A stretch of DNA of 5,262 nucleotides from the NCBI GenBank assembly GCA_023392185.1, contig JAEVZP010000230.1:1-5262 (forward strand), written 5' to 3'. The DNA comes from Bacteroidota bacterium (GTDB lineage: Bacteria > Bacteroidota > Bacteroidia > Chitinophagales > Chitinophagaceae). Position 1 is the stretch's first letter; each line of letters starts with the position of its first letter. Both the position numbers and the translations under genes were made by a program. This document shows positions 1 to 5,169 of the stretch, one piece after another. Below the pieces are notes generated by a model. That model was not told the DNA's origin. It searched no databases and saw nothing but the letters and a program-made list of their open reading frames with translations.

Positions 1-49
1 ATATCACTCTTACGCCGCAGGCCATCCGGCGTTGGGCGGCCCTGTAACG

Positions 50-57
50 TAATTTTG
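50..57 (+). promoter_or_regulatory. Candidate -7 promoter box of the rluD-like gene
   Basis: The octamer TAATTTTG fits the Bacteroidota -7 consensus TAnnTTTG exactly and lies 21 bp before the ATG at 79, which would give a leader of roughly 15 nt. There is no TTTG at the usual 19-21 bp upstream; only a TTGG at 32-35, which is too close. The call therefore rests on one box and its position. The leader after it is A-rich and has no Shine-Dalgarno sequence, as is common in this phylum. Confidence 0.42.
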
Positions 58-78
58 CGGCCTTAAAGAACAAAACCT

Positions 79-1164
79 ATGGCCCGTTACGCAACTGATA
101 TTGAAGAATCGGAAGACCCGGAAGAGACAGACGAAGCGCCCCAACTGCGCGAGCGCCTGCGCCTGAAGGTGGACAAAGGGCAGGAGTTGTTGCGCATCGA
201 CAAGTTCCTCCACAACCGCATTGAAGGCGCTACCCGCAACAAGATTCAGCAGGCTGTGGATGACGGCATGGTGCTGGTGAACGGGCAGCCGGTCAAATCC
301 AACTATAAAGTGCGGCCCGGCGACGACGTGTTGGTGTATGACACCCGCAAACCGGAAAGTGCTGAGGTAGTAGCCCAGGAAATGCCGCTCGATATTGTGT
401 ATGAAGATGATCACCTGCTGGTCGTCAACAAGCCCGCCGGTATGGTCGTGCATCCCGGCTGCGGCAACTATGAAGGCACCCTGATCAACGGCCTGGCTTT
501 TTACCTGGGTGCCGAAGCGCTCGACAGCGAAGACCTGCCACGCGTAGGCCTCGTGCACCGGATTGATAAAGACACGAGCGGTCTGTTGCTCATTGCCAAA
601 ACACCCGATGCGATGGTGAAGCTGGCTGCGCAGTTTAAAGCCCATACCGTACACCGTCGCTATATAGCGCTTGTGTGGGGAGACCTGGCTGAAGACAGCG
701 GAACGATCCATGTACCGGTGGGCCGCGATCTGCGTTTCCGGAAAATCATGGCTACTTTCCCGGAAGGCGATCATGGTAAAGAAGCCATCACGCATTACAC
801 CGTTCTGCGCCGCTTTCATTATGTAACGCTGGCAGAAATGCGCCTGGAAACGGGCCGGACCCATCAGATCCGCATTCACATGAAGTCGGTTGGCCACCCT
901 TTATTTAACGACGCAACCTATGGCGGCGATCGTATTGTAAAAGGCACCGTCTTTACGAAGTACAAGCAGTTTGTCGAAAACTGTTTTGAGATTTTGCCCC
1001 GGCAGGCGCTGCACGCGCGCGAGCTGGGCTTCCGGCACCCCGCTACCGGCGAAGAGTTGTTTTTTGAAGCACCTCTGCCCGATGATTTCCGGCAGGTGCT
1101 GGAGCGCTGGGAAACCTATACAAGCGGCATGACGGCACAGCTGCGCAAAGGCCTGAGCGGATAA
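79..1164 (+). CDS. rluD: RluA/RluD-family 23S rRNA pseudouridine synthase
   Basis: This cytoplasmic enzyme isomerises specific uridines to pseudouridine in RNA; RluD members modify the helix 69 loop of 23S rRNA in the large subunit. The protein has 361 residues. After a short acidic N-terminal tail (about 1-25) comes an S4 RNA-binding domain (about 38-88, beginning LRIDKFL). The catalytic domain follows, with KPAGMVVHPG at 118-127, the active-site motif HRIDKDTSG at 160-168 (catalytic Asp163) and GRTHQIRIH at 259-267. The C-terminal FRHPATGEELFFEAPLP is typical of the family. Length and domain order fit RluD, slightly long because of the acidic tail. The ATG at 79 is chosen because it follows a -7 box and gives a complete S4 domain. 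The gene stands alone on its strand, converging on the tRNA unit. Family membership is certain; RluD rather than another RluA-type paralogue is inferred from the S4 domain and overall similarity. Confidence 0.95.
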   Translation: MARYATDIEESEDPEETDEAPQLRERLRLKVDKGQELLRIDKFLHNRIEGATRNKIQQAVDDGMVLVNGQPVKSNYKVRPGDDVLVYDTRKPESAEVVAQEMPLDIVYEDDHLLVVNKPAGMVVHPGCGNYEGTLINGLAFYLGAEALDSEDLPRVGLVHRIDKDTSGLLLIAKTPDAMVKLAAQFKAHTVHRRYIALVWGDLAEDSGTIHVPVGRDLRFRKIMATFPEGDHGKEAITHYTVLRRFHYVTLAEMRLETGRTHQIRIHMKSVGHPLFNDATYGGDRIVKGTVFTKYKQFVENCFEILPRQALHARELGFRHPATGEELFFEAPLPDDFRQVLERWETYTSGMTAQLRKGLSG

Positions 1165-1181
1165 ACAGGAATAAGCGAATC

Positions 1182-1217
1182 AAAAAAGCGCGTGCCTTGC
1201 GGGGCACGCGCTTTTTT
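1182..1217. terminator. Bidirectional rho-independent terminator between rluD-like gene and tRNA unit
   Basis: A perfect 15-bp inverted repeat (1182-1196 against 1203-1217) encloses a 6-nt loop. The outer six pairs are A-T and the inner nine mostly G-C, so each strand shows a GC-rich stem followed by at least six T. It begins 18 bp after the rluD-like stop on the plus strand and 12 bp after the tRNA-Pro 3' end on the minus strand, so it can end both convergent transcripts. Confidence 0.93.
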
Positions 1218-1228
1218 CTTAAAACAAG

Positions 1229-1301
1229 TAGGGAAGACAGGGCTCGAACCTGCGACCCCCTGGTCCCAAACCAGGTGCGCTACCATCTGCGCTACTTCCC
1301 T
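1229..1301 (-). tRNA. tRNA-Pro(UGG)
   Basis: The minus strand folds into a complete 73-nt cloverleaf. It has a 7-bp acceptor stem (AGGGAAG with CTTCCCT), T8-A9, a D arm GCGC/GCGC with an 8-nt loop containing GG, an anticodon stem CCTGG/CCAGG with loop TTTGGGA (anticodon TGG), a 5-nt variable loop GGGTC, and a T arm GCAGG/CCTGT with loop TTCGAGC. The discriminator base is A73. CCA is not encoded (CTT follows), so it must be added after transcription. This tRNA reads CCN proline codons. The first pair is A1-U72 rather than the C1-G72 of E. coli tRNA-Pro. It lies downstream of tRNA-Ser on the same strand with 52 nt between them and no visible promoter of its own, so the two are probably cotranscribed. 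Confidence 0.96.
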
Positions 1302-1353
1302 GTTCCAACGCATCGCTGCGTTTGTTTTCCAGCTTTATAAAAAAGCCGAAAAG

Positions 1354-1442
1354 CGGTGAGGGGGGGATTCGAACCCCCGGTACAGTTTAACCCGTACGAC
1401 AGTTTAGCAAACTATTGGTTTAAGCCACTCACCCACCTCACC
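1354..1442 (-). tRNA. tRNA-Ser(GCU)
   Basis: The minus strand gives an 89-nt class II cloverleaf. The acceptor stem GGTGAGG/CCTCACC is perfect. The D arm is GGT/ACC with a loop containing TGG. The anticodon stem ATAGT/ACTGT (one T-G wobble) carries loop TTGCTAA, anticodon GCT, reading AGC/AGU serine codons. A long variable arm has a GTAC/GTAC stem, and the T arm is GGGGG/CCCCC with loop TTCGAAT. The discriminator is G73, as expected for serine. CCA is not encoded. It is the first gene of the tRNA unit, about 70 nt downstream of the predicted transcription start. Confidence 0.96.
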
Positions 1443-1458
1443 GGGGAGATTTTCAATA

Positions 1459-1481
1459 CCGGAAAAAGGACTGCATTCCGG
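1459..1481 (-). repeat. Inverted repeat in the tRNA precursor leader
   Basis: CCGGAA (1459-1464) and TTCCGG (1476-1481) form a perfect 6-bp stem with an 11-nt loop, 16 nt upstream of the tRNA-Ser 5' end on the transcribed strand. It has no T tract, so it is not a terminator. A second, shorter hairpin (CCTTC-GTC-GAAGG, 1500-1512) lies close to the predicted transcription start. These may shape the precursor for processing or may be chance; nothing in the sequence decides it. Confidence 0.4.
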
Positions 1482-1516
1482 GCTCTAAAAAGAACGTTTC
1501 CTTCGTCGAAGGGGTG

Positions 1517-1547
1517 CAAAGATAAGCGTCGTTTCGGGATTTCCAAA
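1517..1547 (-). promoter_or_regulatory. Promoter of the tRNA-Ser/tRNA-Pro unit
   Basis: On the minus strand TTTG (1547-1544) is followed after exactly 19 bp by TATCTTTG (1524-1517), a full match to the Bacteroidota -33/-7 consensus. The predicted start is near 1510, giving a leader of about 70 nt before tRNA-Ser. No competing gene is found between the dnaA terminator and the tRNAs. Confidence 0.75.
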
Positions 1548-1594
1548 TAGAGACCCACACAAATTTCTGACTTCCCCCAAACGGCGTTCCTTAC

Positions 1595-1620
1595 GAAAAA
1601 CAAGTGCCTTCCGAAGCACT
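1595..1620 (-). terminator. Likely rho-independent terminator of dnaA
   Basis: On the minus strand, AGTGCTT (1620-1614), a 3-nt CGG turn and AAGGCACT (1610-1603, one bulged G) form a 7-bp stem. It is followed within two bases by a run of five T (1600-1596). It starts 38 bp past the dnaA stop codon and lies upstream of the tRNA promoter, so it separates the two units. The stem is short and bulged, so termination may be partial. Confidence 0.6.
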
Positions 1621-1657
1621 CAAAAAGCCGGTCGGAATTTCGTTTTGGAGCAAGCAA

Positions 1658-3157
1658 TTACTTCTCCGGATTGGATTGCACCAGCACTTTCAGCTCCTCA
1701 ATCTGACTGCGGAAATCGGGATCGGTATCCAGCATATTTTCCACTGCCTGCAAAGCATGCAGCACCGTGCTGTGGTCATAGCCGCCAAAATGCACCCCAA
1801 TGGCCTTCAGGGAATTTTCAGTGAACTGTTTGGACAGATACATCGACACCTGCCGGGCGCGAACCGTGTCGCGCTGCCGCGTCCGCGTGGAGATGCGCTC
1901 ATACGGCAGTTCGAAAAAGCCGGCAACCGTCCGCTGGATGTGCTCCAGGGTCAGCTCCAGGGCGGGCATTTTCACAAAGTTTTTCATCACCCGGCGCGCC
2001 AGTTCCAGGTTGATGTCCATTTTGTTGAGCGTAGACTGGGCCAGCAGGGAGATCAGCGCCCCTTCCAGATCGCGGATATTGCTTTGAACATTCTGCGCGA
2101 TAAAGGCCACCACCTCGGCCGGAATCTGCAACCCATCGCGCTTCATCATGCGCAGCAGGATATTTTTCCGGGTGTCAAAATCAGGCGCGTTCATCTCGGC
2201 GGTCAGGCCCGAGCGAAAACGCGACAACAGCCGCTCCTCCACGCCTTCGAGGTCTTTGGGCGGCGTGTCGGAAGTGAGGATAATCTGCTTGCCGCTCTGG
2301 TACAGGTGGTTGAAGATGCTGAAAAAGACTTTCTGCGTCTTCTGCGCCGGCACAAAGAAGTGAATATCATCCACAATGAGCACGTCTATCAATTGATAGA
2401 AATGCACGAAATCGTTGACGTTGCCGTTGCGGGAGTGTTCGGTGAACTGGTTGATAAACTTCTCCGCCGACACATACAGCACCGTTTTGGAAGGATGCAC
2501 CACCCGCACCTGATTGCCGATCGCCTGCGACAGGTGGGTTTTGCCGCAACCGGTAGGCCCGAAGATAATCATCGGGTTGAAGGCCGTCTGACCGGGTTTT
2601 TGCGCGATCGCCATGCCGGCATTGCGTGCCAGGCGGTTAAAATCGCCCTCCACACAGGCTTCAAAAGTATAGCCGGAGTTGAGCTGCGGGTCAATCTGAA
2701 TGCGCTTGAGCCCCGGAATGGCATAGGGGTTGGGGTTAAACGGATTTTTAATTTCACCGGTGTTGGCTACCGTATTGCCACGCGCCGAAGGCTTTTTGGT
2801 TTGGGAAGCTGCCATGTGCACGGCGCTCCCTTGCTGCTGACGTGTAGGCATCACCACCGGCACTTCATATTCGAGGCGGCCTTCCCGGCCCAATACTTTG
2901 CGAATGGTGCGGGTCAGCAGTTCGAGGTAATGGTCTTCCAGCCACTCATAAAAGAAAGCCGAAGGCACCTGCAACGTTAGCTCGGCGCCCTGCAACCGCA
3001 CGGCCTTAATAGGCGCAAACCAGGTCTGGAAAGCACGGGCTTCGATAGCCGGGTGAATCAGGTCCAGACAACTCTGCCAGGCCGCCGCAGCCGCCGCCAT
3101 CGCCGGTCCCGCAGTGCGGGTCGGTGTGGTTTCTTTGGGCTGCTTGCTGGAGGGCAT
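1658..3157 (-). CDS. dnaA: Chromosomal replication initiator protein DnaA
   Basis: DnaA is the cytoplasmic AAA+ ATPase that binds DnaA boxes at oriC, opens the duplex and helps load the replicative helicase. The 499-residue protein has all four domains: domain I (about 26-100, with FQTWF and FFYEWLEDHY), a variable linker (about 101-150), the AAA+ domain (about 160-395) and the DNA-binding domain (about 400-499). Visible motifs are Walker A GPTGCGKT (200-207), Walker B IVDDIHFF (261-268), sensor 1 LTSD (294-297), the box VII arginine in LLSRF (Arg313), sensor 2 NIRDLEGAL (360-368), and the DNA-binding signature DHSTV (461-465). The ATG at 3157 is chosen because a promoter lies about 30 bp upstream; an in-frame ATG at 3100 would also keep domain I whole, and the open frame extends to 3295 without family support. 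Unusual residues are SRFRSGL where a Trp is usual and Tyr460 just before DHSTV where Arg is usual. The gene appears to be transcribed alone. Confidence 0.98.
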   Translation of the reverse strand: MPSSKQPKETTPTRTAGPAMAAAAAAWQSCLDLIHPAIEARAFQTWFAPIKAVRLQGAELTLQVPSAFFYEWLEDHYLELLTRTIRKVLGREGRLEYEVPVVMPTRQQQGSAVHMAASQTKKPSARGNTVANTGEIKNPFNPNPYAIPGLKRIQIDPQLNSGYTFEACVEGDFNRLARNAGMAIAQKPGQTAFNPMIIFGPTGCGKTHLSQAIGNQVRVVHPSKTVLYVSAEKFINQFTEHSRNGNVNDFVHFYQLIDVLIVDDIHFFVPAQKTQKVFFSIFNHLYQSGKQIILTSDTPPKDLEGVEERLLSRFRSGLTAEMNAPDFDTRKNILLRMMKRDGLQIPAEVVAFIAQNVQSNIRDLEGALISLLAQSTLNKMDINLELARRVMKNFVKMPALELTLEHIQRTVAGFFELPYERISTRTRQRDTVRARQVSMYLSKQFTENSLKAIGVHFGGYDHSTVLHALQAVENMLDTDPDFRSQIEELKVLVQSNPEK

Positions 3158-3187
3158 GAGAGATGTAGACACGTTGTTAAATCTGAA

Positions 3188-3218
3188 GAAAATTACCGGG
3201 GCTGACAAAGCCTGCAAA
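3188..3218 (-). promoter_or_regulatory. Promoter of dnaA
   Basis: On the minus strand TTTG (3218-3215) is followed after exactly 19 bp by TAATTTTC (3195-3188), which matches the Bacteroidota -7 box TAnnTTTG in all but the last base. The spacing equals that of the tRNA promoter in this window. The predicted start, near 3181, leaves a leader of about 25 nt to the ATG at 3157 and argues against the longer open frame that begins at 3295. Confidence 0.62.
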
Positions 3219-3293
3219 CCAGCAGAATACGCACCGGGAATGCAGGCATCAGAATCGAAAACCTCAAAACACCACCGGTCGGCATCAGCGACC

Positions 3294-3329
3294 AAAACGC
3301 TTTTGGGCTTTTAAGACAACCCCAAAGCG
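3294..3329 (-). terminator. Inverted repeat upstream of dnaA, possible weak terminator of the nucleotidase operon
   Basis: On the minus strand CGCTTTGGG (3329-3321), a 13-nt loop and CCCAAAAGCG (3307-3298, one extra A) form a 9-bp bulged stem followed by TTTT (3297-3294). It lies 85 bp past the stop of the metallophosphatase gene and upstream of the dnaA promoter, where a terminator is expected. The T tract is short and the loop large, so an operator or chance repeat is also possible. The rest of this intergenic region holds a run of ten T on the minus strand (3398-3389) without a clear stem. Confidence 0.4.
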
Positions 3330-3413
3330 GGCTGACGCGGCACCCGACTTCCAACCGGAGGAACCGCGAATTTGTGCCCGGAAAACCTAAAAAAAAAATC
3401 CGCTCCCTCTTGT

Positions 3414-4337
3414 TTATTTCAGAATCGGTAAAGCAGCAGAGGCAACGCTTTTAGGCGCTGGCTTATCGTCGAAATAAATATCTATTCTGCCCAGCCGCAG
3501 GCCCGCCCAGCCCACCTGATGAATCAGCACTTCCTTGCCAGATTTGTTGGTTAGAACCGTGGGCTCGTCCAGAAAGGTATGGGTGTGCCCACCCAGAATC
3601 AGGTCGATCCCGTCGGTTTCTTTGGCCAGCACTTTATCGCTCACTTTCCGGGAATTGTATTCATAGCCGAGGTGCGACAGGCAAACCACCAGGTGGCAGC
3701 CTTCGTCTTTGCGTAGTTTATCTGCCATTTGCTGGGCGATGCGGGTTGGCTCCAGGTAATGCACCCCCTTGCAGGCATCATCAGCTACCAGCCCTTTGAG
3801 CTGAATGCCAAGCCCGAAAACGCCCACTTTTACCGGTCCTTTCCGGAAAACTTTATAGGGCTGGGTTTTGCCTTCCAGCGCGGTGCGCAAAAACTCATAG
3901 TTGCTGCACAAAATGGGGAAATTCGCGTTTGGAAGCTGAGCCGCAAAGCCTTCTACGCCCGCATCGAAATCATGGTTTCCCATGGTAGCGGCGTCGTAGC
4001 CCATCAGGCTCATCGCTTTGATTTCCGGCTCGCCTTTATAGAGATTAAAATAGGGGGTTCCCTGAAAAATATCACCGCAGTCAAACAGCAGGACATGGTC
4101 TTCTTCCCGCCGGATTTTATCAATCAAAGCCGCCCGCGCCGCTACCCCGCCCTGCCCGGCAAATTTTTCGCCTTCCACGTTCGGGAACGGTTCCAGCCGG
4201 CTGTGCACGTCGTTGGTGTGGAGAATCGTAAGTTTGGTTCCACCCGTTGCTGCCAAAGCGCTTAACGGAAAACCGCCCGCCAGCAGCAAGCCGGACGCTT
4301 GCAGCGAGCGGGTTAAAAAAGTTCTTCTACTCGGCAT
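3414..4337 (-). CDS. Secreted metallophosphatase, catalytic half of a split 5'-nucleotidase (UshA-like)
   Basis: This is a two-metal calcineurin-like phosphoesterase of the 5'-nucleotidase family, expected to remove phosphate from nucleotides (or related phosphoesters) in the periplasm. The 307-residue protein starts with a twin-arginine-type signal: SRRTFL at 3-8, a hydrophobic stretch at about 14-29, and a probable cleavage site after ALA(A). The metal and catalytic motifs are complete: TNDVH (Asp43, His45), DCGD (Asp89), GNHD (120-123, with the catalytic Asn/His pair), SH (221-222) and GGHTH (249-253). It ends soon after the metallophosphatase fold and lacks the C-terminal nucleotide-binding domain of UshA; the overlapping upstream gene encodes that domain. 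The ATG at 4337 is the first codon of the frame that gives the signal peptide, and it overlaps the previous gene by 11 bp, suggesting translational coupling. The exact substrate cannot be read from the sequence. Confidence 0.93.
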   Translation of the reverse strand: MPSRRTFLTRSLQASGLLLAGGFPLSALAATGGTKLTILHTNDVHSRLEPFPNVEGEKFAGQGGVAARAALIDKIRREEDHVLLFDCGDIFQGTPYFNLYKGEPEIKAMSLMGYDAATMGNHDFDAGVEGFAAQLPNANFPILCSNYEFLRTALEGKTQPYKVFRKGPVKVGVFGLGIQLKGLVADDACKGVHYLEPTRIAQQMADKLRKDEGCHLVVCLSHLGYEYNSRKVSDKVLAKETDGIDLILGGHTHTFLDEPTVLTNKSGKEVLIHQVGWAGLRLGRIDIYFDDKPAPKSVASAALPILK

Positions 4338-5073
4338 AGCGCACGCGGTTATCGAGGTAAGGATGATAAGATTTTCCGGAAATGGACGGGGACAAATGAC
4401 CTATAATGGCATCGCGGATAAACACCGTGGTGTAGCGTTTCTTCAGTGGAATGAGAAAATCGCAGTTATCGCCGCCGCGGGCGTTGTAGTCGTTGAGCGA
4501 AAACTTATACAGCCGCGCCGGGTCTACTTTTTGGCCGCCAATCAGAATGTCGGTGGCCTCGCCGTCTTTGGTGATGGTGAAGGAAATGCCGGAAACGGGC
4601 CAGCCTTTGCGCTTGGCCATGGCGTTGCAGTATTCCTGCACTACTTTTCCGGGAATTTCCACAATACAAACGGTATTATCAAACGGCATCAGCTCGTAAA
4701 TCTTGCCCAGCGTCACCGGCCCTTTGGGAATCATCGGGATGCGCAAACCGCCGTAGTTGGAGACCGCCGCCACCACTTTAGGATCTATTTTCCGGGCGGC
4801 TTCCAGCTGCGCGTCGGCCACGAGGTTGCCCATCGTACTTTCGGGTTGCGCCTTGGTCACCGGCCCGTCCAGCCGCGCTACGATTACCTGCATTTGGGTG
4901 TCCACCCCGGCTTTGTAGGGCGTCAGAAAATTGGTGAGTTTTTCCGACGTTCCAACGGTGGAGTCAATTTTATAAAAACGGCCCTGCGGTGCTTCGGCCA
5001 CCAGGAGCTTTTTAGGCGCGGTGCAGGCGGCAAGGGTGGCGAAAGCGAGGCAAAAAAGGAGAGATCGCTTCAT
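4327..5073 (-). CDS. Lipoprotein with 5'-nucleotidase C-terminal (substrate-binding) domain
   Basis: The 248-residue protein is almost entirely the C-terminal domain of UshA-type 5'-nucleotidases, which holds the nucleotide base while the metal domain cleaves the phosphate. It begins with a lipoprotein signal: MKR, a hydrophobic core, and lipobox LAAC with Cys17, so it should be lipid-anchored in the cell envelope. Family motifs are ESTMGNLVADA (78-88), NYGGLR (106-111), PFDN (130-133, the aromatic stacking region in UshA) and NDYNARGGDN (194-203). It has no metal-binding motifs and so cannot be catalytic alone. The start at 5073 is chosen because it gives a proper signal peptide; an in-frame ATG at 5112 would add 13 residues (MDAACSCLTLLGL) that spoil it. 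The gene precedes and overlaps the metallophosphatase gene, so the two products probably work as a pair, in the reverse of their order in a fused enzyme. Confidence 0.9.
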   Translation of the reverse strand: MKRSLLFCLAFATLAACTAPKKLLVAEAPQGRFYKIDSTVGTSEKLTNFLTPYKAGVDTQMQVIVARLDGPVTKAQPESTMGNLVADAQLEAARKIDPKVVAAVSNYGGLRIPMIPKGPVTLGKIYELMPFDNTVCIVEIPGKVVQEYCNAMAKRKGWPVSGISFTITKDGEATDILIGGQKVDPARLYKFSLNDYNARGGDNCDFLIPLKKRYTTVFIRDAIIGHLSPSISGKSYHPYLDNRVRYAE

Positions 5074-5128
5074 AAGCCCCAACAAGGTAAGACAGCTGCA
5101 GGCAGCATCCAAAACCGGGTTAAAAGCA

Positions 5129-5150
5129 GATAATTTCCGGAAAATTATTC
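5129..5150 (-). promoter_or_regulatory. AT-rich imperfect palindrome with candidate -7 box upstream of the nucleotidase operon
   Basis: GATAATTTCC (5129-5138) faces GGAAAATTATTC (5139-5150), an almost continuous palindrome centred on CCGG with two one-base bulges. Within it, the minus strand reads TAATTTTC (5147-5140), the same octamer as the proposed dnaA -7 box. No TTTG is present at the right distance upstream. It lies about 60 bp before the lipoprotein start, so it could be a promoter, an operator, or a weak hairpin after the preceding gene. Confidence 0.3.
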
Positions 5151-5169
5151 TTTCCCGAACACCCCTGAC

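Noticed and set aside
13..31. CGCCG/CGGCG hairpin at the left edge
   Set aside because: It has only five base pairs and no T tract, and the upstream context is cut off, so neither terminator nor regulator can be supported.
10..897. Open frame of 295 codons on the minus strand opposite the rluD-like gene
   Set aside because: It is a shadow of a gene with intact catalytic motifs. Its composition is His/Phe/Val-rich without domains, and it would run across the rluD-like promoter.
1116..1313. Small minus-strand frame whose product contains LVWDQGVAGSSPVFPT
   Set aside because: This peptide is the translation of the tRNA-Pro gene itself, a known source of false small proteins; it also runs through the terminator.
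1356..1550. Small plus-strand frame starting MRGGFEPPV
   Set aside because: It is the antisense translation of the tRNA-Ser gene and its leader, with no independent support.
1604..2980. Long open frame (458 codons) on the plus strand opposite dnaA
   Set aside because: It is the antisense shadow of dnaA, which has every family motif. The shadow protein is His/Arg/Gln-rich with no recognisable domain, and has no promoter or separate context.
3158..3295. N-terminal extension of DnaA by 46 residues
   Set aside because: The extension has no similarity to DnaA domain I, and the best promoter (3188-3218) would lie inside it.
5082..5113. Alternative promoter for the nucleotidase operon: TTTG, 20 bp, TACCTTGT on the minus strand
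   Set aside because: The -7 box is a poor match (last two bases wrong), and the start would fall only a few bases before the ATG at 5073.
4213..5133. Open frame of 306 codons on the plus strand opposite the nucleotidase genes
   Set aside because: It is antisense to two well-supported genes. It has no family resemblance and spans both of them and their overlap.
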